A stretch of DNA of 64,000 nt from Gordonia effusa NBRC 100432 (GCF_000241305.1 NZ_BAEH01000054.1:39666-103665), one strand, 5' to 3'; shown: positions 8,844 through 19,507, numbered from the stretch's first letter. Made by a program: numbers and translations. Notes: generated from the letters alone by a model not told the origin.

Positions 8844-8924
8844 GGCGTCATCTATCTACGAGATCGTATCCACGAGATCGGCCATTCGCGGTAGCAAGCC
8901 CTCAGTTCGCTACGATAACTTCTC

Positions 8925-9935
8925 ATGACAGAACCCGACGTTCCGCCACTACCGGAGGAATCGGAAACCTCGCCCTATCGTCCGTCAAATCAACAGTGGG
9001 TGCTCGTGGGCTTCATCATCGCCTTCGGTGCTGGCTTCCTGCTTTATCACGTTTTGAAAGACAACGGCCTCGGGCAATCAGCGGCGCTGTACGTCGGGAT
9101 ACCGGTGGTGATCGCCGTCGTGGTGACACTGACCGCGCCAGCGAAAAGACCGGTCGGCACAGCGATGAAAGTTACGACCATCCTCCTGCTGCTCTCCGTT
9201 CCGGTATTGGGCGAAGGAGCCTGCTGTGTCCTATTGGCCGCTCCGCTGTTCTATCTATTCGCCTTCCTCGCCGTCGAGGTCGTCACCGCGTGCCGCCGGG
9301 GGCGTGGAAAGCCCCTCGGACCGTCGGCATTCGTGATGCCGGTCCTGCTGGGACTGCTGATTTTGGAGGGGACTACTCCGGCACTGACCCCACCTGCCGA
9401 TTCGGCCTCCACGGCGACTCGGATCATCGACCTACCGGCGTCGAAAGTCGCTGCCGCACTATCGCTTCCGATGAACTTCGATGGTATTCCGCGCACCGGG
9501 GTGTTGGCGATCGGGTTCCCCACCCCACGGCACGACAGCGGCGGCCTTGACCTCGGTACGGTGCGCGTCATCGATTTCGACGGAGCGCATCACCGCAATG
9601 GCCCAGTTGCTCAACATCATTGGGGCACAGACCAGAGTGCGCTTAGCTTACGAATCGCCCACCGGACCGCGGACTCGGTAACCTTCATGCTGGCGTCCGA
9701 TACTAGCCCGCTGGCATCGTGGCTACGCTGGAATCAGATCAACGTCAGCTGGAAACCGATAGATCAGGGTCGTAGCGAAATACGTTGGCAGGTCCACTAC
9801 ACCCGACTACTTTCGCCGTCGTGGTACTTCGGTCCGATCGAACGCCTCGTCACGTGGCGTGCCGCCGACTATCTGATCCGCAGCATCAATGTTGCCGGTG
9901 TCGATGGCCATCCCCATCACATACCTGCCCAATGA
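8925..9935 (+). CDS. Membrane protein with C-terminal SRPBCC-like domain, function unknown
   Basis: I do not recognise this 336-residue protein. Residues 1-30 are hydrophilic and acidic; about four hydrophobic segments follow up to residue 160. The C-terminal half (about 165-330) is soluble, with alternating strands and a terminal helix (WRAADYLIRSIN) like a START/SRPBCC polyketide-cyclase fold. Its TGA overlaps the ATG of the next gene, so the two are probably translated together. Confidence 0.6.
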   Translation: MTEPDVPPLPEESETSPYRPSNQQWVLVGFIIAFGAGFLLYHVLKDNGLGQSAALYVGIPVVIAVVVTLTAPAKRPVGTAMKVTTILLLLSVPVLGEGACCVLLAAPLFYLFAFLAVEVVTACRRGRGKPLGPSAFVMPVLLGLLILEGTTPALTPPADSASTATRIIDLPASKVAAALSLPMNFDGIPRTGVLAIGFPTPRHDSGGLDLGTVRVIDFDGAHHRNGPVAQHHWGTDQSALSLRIAHRTADSVTFMLASDTSPLASWLRWNQINVSWKPIDQGRSEIRWQVHYTRLLSPSWYFGPIERLVTWRAADYLIRSINVAGVDGHPHHIPAQ

Positions 9936-11227
9936 CACCGGACGTCGGCGCGCTACGTCCGCTGCTGGTCGTCATCCCACTCGTGCTCGCGGGCGGATTG
10001 TGGTTGGTAGTCAACGATATTCGACGTCGTTCGGCGGCGATTCTCGCGCTGCTCTGGAACCTGATCGGGCTGACCGGGTTGAACGTGTTGGCGACCTCGG
10101 TCGGGTGGTGGAGTTTCGATGCGGCATCGCCGAATCTTCTCGGCACACCCGTCGATCTCTTACTGGCGTGGGCGATCCTGTGGTCAGTGATCCCGGTCTT
10201 GGCGACGCGGTGGGTGCCGCTGACGTACGCCGTTGTCGCTCTGATTGTGCTGGATGTCTACGCGATGCCGGCTATGCATCCCGTCGTCGAACTTCGCGGC
10301 GACTGGTGGTGGGGTGAGTTGATCGCCGTCGTCACGTGTCTTCTCCCTTCGTCAATCCTGGGCGCGCTGACGATCCGGCGAGAGGTGTTGGCGGTGCGTG
10401 TCGGGCTTCAGGTGGTGTTGTTCACCGCGCTGCTAGTGGTGGCTATCCCGGCGTTGTGCTACGAACTACGTTCTCGCAGTGGGTTTCTCGCACCGCCGTC
10501 GGATTGGCAGCTCCACATCGGCGGAGTCTGGGATATCGTGGCGATCCAGGTCGCGGGGGTCATCGCCCTGGCAGCACTGGCCGCGGTCGCCGAATTCGCT
10601 CGAGCCGGCGGAACCCCGTGGCCGTGGGATCCGCCATCGCGGGTGGTGACCGTGGGACCCTACGCCTACCTGACCAACCCGATGCAGTTGTGCGCGACAC
10701 TTCTCATCGCGATAGCCGGTCTGGTGCTGTGGATTCCACTGATGTTCATCGCGGCAGTGGGCGCGGCGGCATTCTCCGCGGGCGTCGCGGCTTACGTAGA
10801 AGACGAAGCGTTGGACCGCCGGTTCGGTGATGACTGGTCAAGTTATCGCAACGCGGTGCCCACCTGGCTCCCACGCTGGCGGCCGGCACCCAGCAAAGAA
10901 CCGGCCAAGGTGTACATCGCGCGCGGATGCGACCCGTGTAGCGACCTGGCTGCCTGGATCATCGCTCGACGGCCAGTGGGTCTGGAAGTTCTTGCCGCCG
11001 AGGGCTATCCGCAACCGCTCCGGCGTATCCGCTACCTGCACGCGACCGGCGTGAAACTAGACGGTGTCCGAGCGGTCGCCGCCGTCATGGCACATCTCAA
11101 CCTGGCATGGGCGATGACTGGATGGGTGATCGGTACGCCGGGGATCTCACATCTGGTCCAGTTACTCATCGACGCGTCCGGCGGGCAGGCACGCGATATA
11201 CCGACGACCAAGACCGAAACTGAGTAG
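9932..11227 (+). CDS. Isoprenylcysteine methyltransferase-like membrane protein with C-terminal CxxC thiol domain
   Basis: About nine hydrophobic segments span residues 5-310. The last of them carry the ICMT/PEMT signature: GPYAYLTNPMQL, then VEDEALDRRFGDDWSSYR and a short WLPRW. This integral SAM-dependent methyltransferase fold is often called by homology without a known substrate. Residues about 320-431 form a second, soluble domain with YIARGCDPCSDLAAW, a CxxC pair like that of thiol-disulfide or DCC-type proteins. I chose the ATG at 9932 because it overlaps the previous stop as ATGA. The gene ends five bases from the convergent jetC stop. Confidence 0.7.
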   Translation: MTPDVGALRPLLVVIPLVLAGGLWLVVNDIRRRSAAILALLWNLIGLTGLNVLATSVGWWSFDAASPNLLGTPVDLLLAWAILWSVIPVLATRWVPLTYAVVALIVLDVYAMPAMHPVVELRGDWWWGELIAVVTCLLPSSILGALTIRREVLAVRVGLQVVLFTALLVVAIPALCYELRSRSGFLAPPSDWQLHIGGVWDIVAIQVAGVIALAALAAVAEFARAGGTPWPWDPPSRVVTVGPYAYLTNPMQLCATLLIAIAGLVLWIPLMFIAAVGAAAFSAGVAAYVEDEALDRRFGDDWSSYRNAVPTWLPRWRPAPSKEPAKVYIARGCDPCSDLAAWIIARRPVGLEVLAAEGYPQPLRRIRYLHATGVKLDGVRAVAAVMAHLNLAWAMTGWVIGTPGISHLVQLLIDASGGQARDIPTTKTETE

Positions 11228-11232
11228 CCAAC

Positions 11233-14200
11233 CTACACCGGCAGCCGTGCCCCACTTGTTCGCCGTAGATCTGAGAAATCCTGGATCGAGGTCGATAGCG
11301 CCGTCGCCATTGGCCGGGAGTCTTCTGCCGCCTCTGTCTTGGACACCATGATGACATTGTCGATATAGGGCTGGATCGTGCTCGTATTCTGCACTGTCGC
11401 AACGATAATTAACTGAAATCCGAACTTGCGGAACGCACTGAGCGCCTGTTGCGCGAACTGCGGGTCAGACTTCGAGAATGCTTCATCGAGCATTAGCTGG
11501 GCGAAGATCGGCCGGTTGTCATCGCCGTGTGGGCTGGCCAGGTTGAAGCTCAACGCTCCGGCCAGACAGAAAGCCATCAGCTTCTCCTGCTCGCCACCGG
11601 AGTTATCGCCAGCATTGCTGTAGGTGCGAATCACCTCGCCACTGCTCGCCTCGTGTTCCTCACAGTAGAAGTCGAACCGGTTACGCACATCCAGAGCGTC
11701 GCGAGTCCAAGCACGGTCCTCCGGTGTTGCTCCGGCCAGCCGCTCGCGCAACATCAGAATATCCGCGTACTGCTCGAGGATCGCCTGTTCGTCGCCGAAG
11801 CTCACCGCAGTTGTTCGCGCGGAGATCAGTTTGGCACGCTCGGTCAATTCCGACACTGCGGCAAGGTGTTTGCGTCCTGGAACCAACCGCAACCGGGTAC
11901 CGCGATTGAACGCCACCGCCGCGAGACCGGTGTTGACGCGCTCGATCTGCTCGACGATGCGGCGTTCCTCCGCATCGGCCGCCATATGCAAACCAAGGAT
12001 CGCTCCGGGGGCCTGCTCAGTGATGAGTCGCCGCATTCGTTCATATGCGGCGGGCAGTTCGCGTTCGTCGATCCGACGGCTCACCGCGACGTAGTCATGC
12101 ACCCGCTCATCGAAATCGTCACTGTCGTTCGGGATGGCGTCGGGGAATTCCTCGTCATAGGTGTCGATGATCCGCGCCAATTCGTCCCGAGACCTGCGCG
12201 CATCCGATCGCATCCGATCACGGTCCTTCGCAACGACTTTGAGCAGCTCCTGCCGGTACGGTTCAGGCGCGAGGACGTCGAGCGGCACGGCGGATTCCTC
12301 GCGAAATCCGTCCAGGGTGTTTTGCGCTTGCGCAAGGATCTCGTCCGGTGTGATCCGGTCGATCAGATCGAGCAGTTGAGTCCTACGGTCGTCATGCCGA
12401 GAAATCTTGTCGCGTACCAACGCCGCCTGGGAAATGGCCGTGCGAACCTGCTCCCAGATCTCTTCGGCCTTGCGCTGCAACGCTTCTACATCGGGATTGT
12501 CAACCATCAGCAGCTCGTACTGCTCGGTCAGTTGGTCGAGCCGCTCATCGGCGGCGTCGGTATCGATCGCACTCCACTGTGTGAACTGTTCACACACGCG
12601 TCGGTACGAATCGCGGCGCTGTTGCTTCTCGGTCCGCTCGGCATCGATCTCCGCGGTTGCCTCCCGGGCGATGTCGTACTCGTTCTGCTCGGCCGAAAGT
12701 TCCTCGCGCAGAGCGCTGATCTTCGCCTCGACGTTGCCGACGAAGATGTACTGCGACGGCCGCAACGGCTGGCGATCATCCTTCACCGCAAGTTTTGCGG
12801 AGTCTTTTCGCAGCCCCTGATCGGTGACGGCCTTGTTGTGTGCGCCGAAATCGGCCGGCGAGTCAACGCACATATAGTTGCCGAGTTTCGTCAGGACTGT
12901 CAAAGCTTCTGCGGCACAAGGATGGTCAGGATCGACGGCACGTAACGTCGCGCCCAACGTACCCGGTTCGGGGGTAGGCATTGGTCGCTGCTCGGCATGG
13001 TGAATCTGAATCCGGCCGCGCATGTCGTGACTGTTGACATACCGCAGCGCCGCACGAAAGTGCTTGTCGGGTACCAACAGTCGAAGTCCGGCGCCGCGCA
13101 GAACCTTCTCCACGGCTAAGCGCCAACGCTCCTCGTCGGGCGCCAATTCAACGAGTTCTGCCACGTATCGCAATTCCGACTCGTCGACCTGCAGCGCATT
13201 CGCCAGGATGCGTCGCATCTCGTGTTCGGCGCGCGGCAGCGCCGAACCAGCCTGCTGCACTCGACTCAGCTCGTCGACTGCGGCATCGCGGCGGGTGCGT
13301 GCCGCCACTTCGGCGGCCAGCAACTCGGCGAAGTGTCCTTTCCCAGCGGCAAGTTGGCCGTCTATGCGAGTCGCCTCGCCGATCATGTGCTCACGCAGCG
13401 ACCAGAAATCCTCCGCGTCATTCGGTGCGGAGAAACCTAGGCCGGTGACCTTGTCTTCGTAGGTAGAGCGCCGGGCGGCCGCCTCGTCACCGGTCTTCTG
13501 CGCGGTTGCCAGCTGTTCTTGGAGTGGCGCCAGATCGCCGGTCGAGGTCGCGATCCTCGACAGCAGGTGGCTGTGGTCCGAACGCAATTGGTCGTGTTGC
13601 GACGTTAATGCCGCCAAATCTCCGTCCAGCCGGGCGATTTGGTCGTCGAGGTCGGCGACTTCGGGCACCGCATTGTGTAGTCGGAGGTTGTTGATATACG
13701 AACGCACCGTGGCGGTATCGATGGTGTCGAGCACCGTGAAAGTCGCTGCCTCGGTGGCATACCGTTCCTGGACGGCTTCGATATTGCCGAGGATCGCGCG
13801 TTTGCGGCGCGCGGAATCGAGCAACTCCCGCGCGTCGACGAGGGGGTCGATCTGCTCGAGTGCGTCTTTGATGCCGACGATACTCGTCGGGGCGTCGAGC
13901 ATGAATTCGCGTACGAACTGTGCCAAACCGCCAACGCTTTTGAGCGACTTGGCTTTTCCGAGCAACTGCTGTGCCGCGTCCGAACCTCGGATACCGATGA
14001 GCGAGTACAGCGTCGCCAGGTACTTCCCCTCGCCGGGGCCTCCGCGCCACCCCTCTTCGCGGAAGGTCGACGGATTGTAATTGCTTGCGGCCCAGGCGTT
14101 GCAGACCTCCACGATATCCGCGTCGCCGTCGCAGATGAAATACGAGCTGTGGGCGTCGGTCATCTTGCCGGCGGCCAGCCATTTCAATACCAGGCCGGTG

Positions 14201-14589
14201 ATCGCCGTGCCCGACGTCGAGGTGTAGGTAACCGAGATGGCCGCCCAAGCCGGTCCGGTGCCCCGCAAGTACATCACTTCGCGCTGCGCATTGGTGCCAT
14301 CACGCCGTTCGCCCCACGCGCCGCGAACATATTTGCCGACCGTGCGTTTACCGCTCGACGCGCCAGCCGCGGTCGCATCACCCGAGGCGTTGAAATTACG
14401 TCGATGATCCGGGAGGAATGCCAGCGAAATCGCATCCAGCAGTGAGGATTTGCCGCTGCCCGACGATCCGGTGATCAGCGAGCCGTTGGGGCTGAACGGA
14501 ATTGAGTGGTAGCCGTCGAAGACCCCCCAGTTGATCAATTGCAGACGCGACAGGCGGTATTGGTCGACGTCGCTGACCGAGCTATTCAC
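11233..14589 (-). CDS. jetC: Wadjet/MksB-type SMC ATPase (JetC)
   Basis: The 1118-residue product is the SMC motor of a MukBEF-like complex. Walker A is GSSGSGKSS at residues 41-49; the ABC signature [12 protein letters not shown] is near 1000 and Walker B LMLDEAF near 1035, with a long glutamate/arginine-rich coiled coil and central hinge between. Wadjet complexes extrude DNA loops and act against plasmids. It starts with a GTG overlapping the jetB stop by four bases (GTGA). The usual fourth gene jetD (DUF3322/DUF2220 nuclease) does not follow: a convergent unrelated gene ends five bases away. Confidence 0.88.
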   Translation of the reverse strand: MNSSVSDVDQYRLSRLQLINWGVFDGYHSIPFSPNGSLITGSSGSGKSSLLDAISLAFLPDHRRNFNASGDATAAGASSGKRTVGKYVRGAWGERRDGTNAQREVMYLRGTGPAWAAISVTYTSTSGTAITGLVLKWLAAGKMTDAHSSYFICDGDADIVEVCNAWAASNYNPSTFREEGWRGGPGEGKYLATLYSLIGIRGSDAAQQLLGKAKSLKSVGGLAQFVREFMLDAPTSIVGIKDALEQIDPLVDARELLDSARRKRAILGNIEAVQERYATEAATFTVLDTIDTATVRSYINNLRLHNAVPEVADLDDQIARLDGDLAALTSQHDQLRSDHSHLLSRIATSTGDLAPLQEQLATAQKTGDEAAARRSTYEDKVTGLGFSAPNDAEDFWSLREHMIGEATRIDGQLAAGKGHFAELLAAEVAARTRRDAAVDELSRVQQAGSALPRAEHEMRRILANALQVDESELRYVAELVELAPDEERWRLAVEKVLRGAGLRLLVPDKHFRAALRYVNSHDMRGRIQIHHAEQRPMPTPEPGTLGATLRAVDPDHPCAAEALTVLTKLGNYMCVDSPADFGAHNKAVTDQGLRKDSAKLAVKDDRQPLRPSQYIFVGNVEAKISALREELSAEQNEYDIAREATAEIDAERTEKQQRRDSYRRVCEQFTQWSAIDTDAADERLDQLTEQYELLMVDNPDVEALQRKAEEIWEQVRTAISQAALVRDKISRHDDRRTQLLDLIDRITPDEILAQAQNTLDGFREESAVPLDVLAPEPYRQELLKVVAKDRDRMRSDARRSRDELARIIDTYDEEFPDAIPNDSDDFDERVHDYVAVSRRIDERELPAAYERMRRLITEQAPGAILGLHMAADAEERRIVEQIERVNTGLAAVAFNRGTRLRLVPGRKHLAAVSELTERAKLISARTTAVSFGDEQAILEQYADILMLRERLAGATPEDRAWTRDALDVRNRFDFYCEEHEASSGEVIRTYSNAGDNSGGEQEKLMAFCLAGALSFNLASPHGDDNRPIFAQLMLDEAFSKSDPQFAQQALSAFRKFGFQLIIVATVQNTSTIQPYIDNVIMVSKTEAAEDSRPMATALSTSIQDFSDLRRTSGARLPV

Positions 14590-15404
14590 CAGTCGCCTCC
14601 ATCGAGTTCGTCTTCGTCGTCTTCGTCATCGTCGGAATTCTCGTCCTCGCTGGTCTCGAGACCCGCGGGCGGTAGTTCGCCTTCGTCACCCGAGCCGATG
14701 AACTGCTCGAACTGGCGCTGGAGATCGGTGATGACCGACGCCGTCATTACTGCCGAAATCACCGGGCTGACGGTAAACATGTCAGGGTCGTCGCGGTGCG
14801 CGCGCAGAAACGCCAACTCGGTCATCTTGTCGATGGCGTGGTCGATGCGCTTGTCGAACTGAGCCAGGTCACGGTCGATCGTATTGGTCACGCCGGCGAA
14901 CATCTCGTGAATGTCCTCGCGGGTGATCAATACGTGCTCATTACGCGAGGCTCGGAGGTATTTGGCGAGATGCAATGCCAAGATGGCGTCGTAGGTATGG
15001 ATCGTCTCACGTTTGAGAATCCTTCTGCCCCAACGTGAGTCGTAGCCAGCCTGCTCGACGAACGCCACTTCCAGTTCGTCCACGATTCGTAGGCGAAGGT
15101 CAAGTTCGGACAGTCGCGTACGCAACTCGTCGCGATACTCGCTCACCCACGTCCACAACTGCGGTTGACGCTCGCCGCTGATGTGCCGCCGGGTCAGCAG
15201 GTTTTGCAGTGCCCAGCATGCTCGATCGGGCAATGCCGAGACATCGCCGTCAAAGCGAGGCAATCGTGGACCGGTGGTGCCGCCCCCTTTGACGACTGTC
15301 GGTAGATCGTCATATCCGGCGAACTCGTCCGGCGTGGGCGGCACCTCGGTTCCGGGATCGTCGGGTCCGTCGTCGGTGGTTGTGGCGTCGAGGTCGGTGG
15401 TCAC
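14586..15404 (-). CDS. jetB: Wadjet/MksE-type accessory protein (JetB, DUF4194)
   Basis: This 272-residue winged-helix protein corresponds to MukE/MksE and bridges the kleisin JetA to the SMC heads. The conserved core runs from [12 protein letters not shown] (near 65) through [22 protein letters not shown] sequence to [14 protein letters not shown] and [12 protein letters not shown]. The C-terminal 45 residues are an acidic tail ([17 protein letters not shown]). I start it at the GTG at 15404, which overlaps the jetA stop as GTGA; a longer in-frame reading to 15551 would sit inside jetA and looks non-conserved. Confidence 0.85.
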   Translation of the reverse strand: MTTDLDATTTDDGPDDPGTEVPPTPDEFAGYDDLPTVVKGGGTTGPRLPRFDGDVSALPDRACWALQNLLTRRHISGERQPQLWTWVSEYRDELRTRLSELDLRLRIVDELEVAFVEQAGYDSRWGRRILKRETIHTYDAILALHLAKYLRASRNEHVLITREDIHEMFAGVTNTIDRDLAQFDKRIDHAIDKMTELAFLRAHRDDPDMFTVSPVISAVMTASVITDLQRQFEQFIGSGDEGELPPAGLETSEDENSDDDEDDEDELDGGDW

Positions 15405-16861
15405 AGTGCGTCGGCCTCCGCGGTCGGAATGGGTTCGGTGAACATAAGTGCTGGTATTTCGATGGCGCGATCGGCGCCCTCCATCGAGCGGAACCGCACA
15501 TGTGTCGCGGCGGCGGTCGTAGGGGTGGTCTGTTTCAGAGCCCACGACCACAGCACGATGACATGCGCGAGATACGGCTCGTCGAGACGCTCGATGACCT
15601 CGGACAGTGCGATCGGCCCGGTTGCTACCGCTGTATTGACGAATTCAGTCAGCGCCACCGTATCGACCTGACCGGCGAGTGACGCGAACGAGGAGAAGTC
15701 AGCGTTGGCGGAAGCTGACAATGCCGGTGCCGGTGGCGCGGGATTTCGTATTTCGAAGGCGAGCCGCCCGACCGAGTTTATCGCCGGTTTGGCAAGTGGC
15801 AGTTCATATCCGATGCGTCGATCGGCCAGCGAGGTCTTCAGCATCTCGTTGGCGGTGGTGAGAGCGTCGTTCAATTGTCGTGCGACGCCGCGACTCTGTT
15901 CGAGAGTTCCCGCCGCGACGAAGCGCCGGATTCGGCGGGCGCATCGCTGACGAGTGCGGCCGACCTCACTCATCTGTTCGGTGACGAGGGCGAAGAAGTT
16001 GTCCATCACCGATCGCAGTCCCGGATCGATGTCACTGAGCTGGCGGGTCACCGTCGTGATGTCGCTCATCAGTCTGCCGCGCTGTGTGGGGTCCTGAATC
16101 ATCTGGCTGAACGCGTGATACGAGGCGCTCTGCGGTGATTCCAACAGTGCTTCGTAGTCGTCGAACATCTGCCGCTGGCGGTCCCGATAGGCAAGGTCGG
16201 AGTCATTGGGGTCATCAAGCAGTTGCGTCGTGATGCGATCAAGCATCGCACCGTACTGCCCGATGTCGGAGATAATCTGTTCCATCTGGTAGGCGATCGC
16301 GCGTGCCTCGTCCTGAGCCGCGGCGAGGTCGGGCTCGGGCCGCACGCCGGCTTCGAGGTCGGCCAGTTCGACGTCGAGGTCATGTATTTGACTCTCGATC
16401 TCGTCCCGAATCTGCTGTGGGTCGCTGGTGACCTGCCCGGCCACCCGACGCAGTCCCGCGGCCACCCCGTTGATGGACCCGCCGGTCGCGACGCTATCCT
16501 CGCGCCGCAATCGGCGCATATAGTCCAGGACCGAGCGGGCCTCGGTACTCAGATAGCAGGTGATCTGCGTCGATGAGCTCGCGGTGTCGGTGATCCGATG
16601 CAGCCAGCCCTGCCGCGCCCATAGCTTTACGAGGTCGGCGCCACCGGTTTGGTCGGGAGCACCAAGTTCGACGAGGTCACGTTCGAGTCTGATGGCGAGT
16701 TCGGTTTCGTTGAGCCGCGTACCAAAGTCGAGGTGGCGCTCCATCAAGGTGACGTAGAGCGCCGAGTTGGTGGCGGCGAATAGCCGCACTGCCGCCGACT
16801 TCTGTATGGACCGATTGGCGTCCCATGCCTCGGCCAGGGTCGACTGCGCCGCATTCTGCAT
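15401..16861 (-). CDS. jetA: Wadjet/MksF-type kleisin subunit (JetA, DUF3375)
   Basis: The 486-residue protein matches the DUF3375/MukF-like kleisin that closes the SMC ring. Winged-helix sequence fills residues about 20-120 ([26 protein letters not shown]). A middle helical part begins with [23 protein letters not shown] and includes [17 protein letters not shown] coiled-coil stretches. The ATG at 16861 has AGGAGG five bases upstream, so the upstream in-frame extension to 16963 is rejected. It heads the jetABC operon; 177 bases without a gene separate it from the tetR gene behind. Confidence 0.85.
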   Translation of the reverse strand: MQNAAQSTLAEAWDANRSIQKSAAVRLFAATNSALYVTLMERHLDFGTRLNETELAIRLERDLVELGAPDQTGGADLVKLWARQGWLHRITDTASSSTQITCYLSTEARSVLDYMRRLRREDSVATGGSINGVAAGLRRVAGQVTSDPQQIRDEIESQIHDLDVELADLEAGVRPEPDLAAAQDEARAIAYQMEQIISDIGQYGAMLDRITTQLLDDPNDSDLAYRDRQRQMFDDYEALLESPQSASYHAFSQMIQDPTQRGRLMSDITTVTRQLSDIDPGLRSVMDNFFALVTEQMSEVGRTRQRCARRIRRFVAAGTLEQSRGVARQLNDALTTANEMLKTSLADRRIGYELPLAKPAINSVGRLAFEIRNPAPPAPALSASANADFSSFASLAGQVDTVALTEFVNTAVATGPIALSEVIERLDEPYLAHVIVLWSWALKQTTPTTAAATHVRFRSMEGADRAIEIPALMFTEPIPTAEADAL

Positions 16862-17038
16862 CGCCGCCTCCTGAGGGTTCGATTCACACGGGACCCGACG
16901 ATTTTGCCATGTTCGACGGTGCGCGCTCCCGCCGCCATCGACGCCGAGCGGAGTGAAGAACATTCATGCTGGTCACGAGGTGTTCATTTCGCGACATCGA
17001 AAGACATATGCGTTGCCTTCACCAGACCGCGCCGGCGA

Positions 17039-17662
17039 TCAGTCCAACGGCAGGCCGGCCTCGAGCAAGTCGACGGCACTGAGCAACGTCTCAAGTGACT
17101 GTTGATCTCCCGGATCGTCGGTGTCTTCGGACACGTGGAACAGCACCCCGGCCACCGCCCACGTGAACACCTTCAGTCGTAAGTCGTCAGCCGGGACTCC
17201 GGTGTATTCGGAAAGCGTCTCGCGGGCATTCGAGATGGCCCTGTCTGACTCCAGTTGGAAGTGCCGGTGCAGGGCCGGTTCGGACCGGATCAGCCGCAGT
17301 CGGTCGGGGTTGCTAGCCCAATCGTCGTCGGCTGCCAGCGCGTACATCAAGGTGAGCATCCGCCGAACAAAGTCGAATGCCGAGAGGCCCGATTCGATGC
17401 TGGCGATTTCCGCGTCGAAGCGCTCCTCCATTCCATCGTCGATGACGACTTGCTCCTTGGAGCCGAAGTAACGAAAGAACGTCGTATGTGAGACGCCGGC
17501 GGCCTCGGCTATCTGTTCCACCGTCGTTTTCGAATACCCCTGCGCTGCAAATAGTTTCATTGCCTGCTGGCGGATCGCGTCGCGGGTGCGTTCCTTACGC
17601 TTCGCGCGCAAACCCGTCCGAGGATTAGCAGAGTCCTCCGGGACTATCGGTTGGACTGCCAT
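17039..17662 (-). CDS. TetR family transcriptional regulator
   Basis: Residues about 25-75 form the TetR DNA-binding domain (RDAIRQQAMKLFAAQGY; TTVEQIAEAAGVSHTTFFRYF). The rest is a helical ligand domain of normal size (207 residues in total). AGGAG lies six bases before the ATG at 17662, so a start at 17698 is not needed. It is divergent from the P450 gene; in M. tuberculosis a TetR gene (Rv3058c) likewise faces away from cyp136 (Rv3059), so it probably represses the P450 and itself. Confidence 0.88.
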   Translation of the reverse strand: MAVQPIVPEDSANPRTGLRAKRKERTRDAIRQQAMKLFAAQGYSKTTVEQIAEAAGVSHTTFFRYFGSKEQVVIDDGMEERFDAEIASIESGLSAFDFVRRMLTLMYALAADDDWASNPDRLRLIRSEPALHRHFQLESDRAISNARETLSEYTGVPADDLRLKVFTWAVAGVLFHVSEDTDDPGDQQSLETLLSAVDLLEAGLPLD

Positions 17663-17780
17663 TAGTTCTCCTGCCCCTGGCCGTGTGCCGCCACCCACTC
17701 AAGGTTCGTCGGCACCGTCGGCGTCACTTCGTCCGCGGTTGCGAACTGTCTCGCCCTTGACGTCCAGACTAGGCATTCGA

Positions 17781-17792
17781 CCAGTCGACTGG
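17781..17792. promoter_or_regulatory. Perfect 12-bp palindrome in the tetR/P450 divergent region
   Basis: CCAGTCGACTGG is a perfect palindrome about midway between the two divergent starts. It is a candidate TetR operator. A second, looser symmetry lies at 17928-17947 (ACAAT then TGTTCCAACA then ATTGT), close to the P450 start, and is an alternative site. Confidence 0.35.
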
Positions 17793-17959
17793 CACGGTGC
17801 ACCTCTACACGGGACCTATCGGCCAACACGGCGAGTTCTGCTTGAGCTGTCGTTTTCCACCGCCGTGGCCATAGTGCAGACACACCGTCCTTGGATGGGT
17901 ATCGTTCCGGGCAAAGACACAAGTTACACAATTTGTTCCAACATTGTCTAGGAGCCCAC

Positions 17960-19369
17960 ATGCCCCCGTTGAAGAAGAGTTTTCAAACTGGACTGGCCGC
18001 CGTAGCAGCGCGTTATCCGTCGTCGGAACAACCACTTGCCCAGCCGCCAGCTGGATCCGACCTCAAGCCGGTGCGGGGCGATTTCGGGATCCCGTTGCTG
18101 GGCCACACCCTCGAGGCGCTTGCCGATCCCCTTGGCTCGACGATGGAGCGCTACGAGCGCTTCGGTCCGGTGTCGTGGTCCGGTTCACTGGGACTCAAGA
18201 TCGTGCAACTCGTGTCACCGACGGCGATCGAAGCGGCGTGGATGAATCGCGACCGCGCGTTCTCCAGCGAGCAGGGCTGGGAACCCATGATCGGTCCGTT
18301 CTTCCGTCGCGGCATCATGCTGATGGATTTCGATGAGCACATGTCCCACCGCCGAATTCTGCAACAGGCATTCAACCGGCCGCGACTACTCGCGTATTTG
18401 GACATCATGAATCCGCGTATCGAAGCTACGCTCGCGAATTGGCAAGTGGGTCAAGACTTTCCAATCTACACGCGCTCCAAGGAGATGTTGCTGTCGGTCG
18501 CCAACGAAGTCTTCATGGGTATCGAACTGGGCGACGAGGCGGCTGAGTTGGGAGAAGCTTTCGAGGCGGCTGTCCGCGGCGGTCAGGCGATCATCCGCGC
18601 CGACGTCAAATATGGCACCTGGGCTCGGGGCTTGCGTGGCCGCGAGCGGCTGCAGGCGTTCTTCCGGTCCGAGATCGCGTCGCGCCGTACCGAACCCGGT
18701 GACGATCTATTCAGCGTGCTCTGTCACAGCGAGAGTGAGGAAGGTGAGACTTTCACCGACGAGGACATCGTTAACCACATGATCTTCGCGATGATGGCCG
18801 CGCATGACACCAGTTCGATCGCCGTGTCGATGATGACCTACTTCCTCGGTCGGCATCCCGAATGGCAAGAGCGGCTACGCGCGGAATCATTGGCCTTGGG
18901 CAAAGACACCCTGGAGTACGACGACCTCGACGCGCTGCCCAGCCTTGACCTCGCCTTCAAAGAAACGCTGCGGTACAACGCCCCGGTCGGCATGCTGTTC
19001 CGCAAGGCGATCAAAGACACCGAGGTCGACGGATATTTCATTCCGAAAGGCACGCTAGTCGCAATTAATCCTTGGGCCACAATGAAACTCGCGGAATGGT
19101 GGCCGAACGCGACCCGCTGGGACCCCGAACGCTTCGCTCCGGATCGTCGCGAAGACAAGGTGCATCGCTTCGCATGGGCGCCCTTTGGCGGGGGTGCGCA
19201 TAAGTGCATCGGCCTGTACTTCGGCGGGATGGAAGTCAAAGCCATCATGCACCAGATGCTGCAGCGCTTCGAATGGACTGTCCCCCACGGCTACTTCCCG
19301 GAGATGACGTACGGCACCGGCCCGACGCCCGCCGACGGCCTGCCGGTCAACATCACGCGGCGCGGCTGA
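17960..19369 (+). CDS. Cytochrome P450, CYP136-like
   Basis: The 469-residue protein has the I-helix oxygen motif AAHDTSS near residue 280, the ExxR pair in FKETLR near 335 and the heme-cysteine loop PFGGGAHKCIG near 415 (Cys is the axial heme ligand). It should be a soluble monooxygenase fed by a ferredoxin; no redox partner gene is adjacent. The divergent TetR neighbour and the N-terminal half (GDFGIPLLGHTLEAL; PFFRRGIMLMDFDEHMSHRR) suggest the CYP136 family, whose substrate I do not know. The start at 17960 is set by AGGAG five bases upstream. Confidence 0.88.
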   Translation: MPPLKKSFQTGLAAVAARYPSSEQPLAQPPAGSDLKPVRGDFGIPLLGHTLEALADPLGSTMERYERFGPVSWSGSLGLKIVQLVSPTAIEAAWMNRDRAFSSEQGWEPMIGPFFRRGIMLMDFDEHMSHRRILQQAFNRPRLLAYLDIMNPRIEATLANWQVGQDFPIYTRSKEMLLSVANEVFMGIELGDEAAELGEAFEAAVRGGQAIIRADVKYGTWARGLRGRERLQAFFRSEIASRRTEPGDDLFSVLCHSESEEGETFTDEDIVNHMIFAMMAAHDTSSIAVSMMTYFLGRHPEWQERLRAESLALGKDTLEYDDLDALPSLDLAFKETLRYNAPVGMLFRKAIKDTEVDGYFIPKGTLVAINPWATMKLAEWWPNATRWDPERFAPDRREDKVHRFAWAPFGGGAHKCIGLYFGGMEVKAIMHQMLQRFEWTVPHGYFPEMTYGTGPTPADGLPVNITRRG

Positions 19370-19389
19370 AACCTGCGACGTAGCGCCGG

Positions 19390-19410
19390 GCGAGGGAGAG
19401 ATCCCCTCGC
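19390..19410 (+). terminator. Stem-loop downstream of the P450 gene
   Basis: GCGAGGG (19390-19396) and CCCTCGC (19404-19410) pair perfectly around a seven-base loop, 20 bases after the P450 stop. No T-run follows, so intrinsic termination would be weak. Confidence 0.4.
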
Positions 19411-19493
19411 TTGCGCTGACGTCGCAGACTGCAGTCTGCAGTATGAGGCCGCGCGGAGCAGCGTAGCCCTCGCCGGTGCTGACGACGCAGACT
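19404..19493. repeat. Two imperfect 27-bp direct repeats flanking a 16-bp palindrome
   Basis: A 27-base segment at 19404-19430 (beginning CCCTCGC, ending CGCAGACT) recurs at 19467-19493 with four mismatches, a 63-base period. Between them, GCAGACTGCAGTCTGC at 19424-19439 is a perfect palindrome that overlaps the end of copy one. The repeat fills the convergent gap between the P450 and YeiH genes. It is non-coding and of unknown role. Confidence 0.5.
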
Positions 19494-19507
19494 TGAGCCG
19501 ACGATGT

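Noticed and set aside
11527..12945. A 472-residue open frame on the plus strand opposite jetC
   Set aside because: It is antisense to the conserved ATPase gene, has no recognisable motif, and its composition is a by-product of GC-rich codon use on the other strand.
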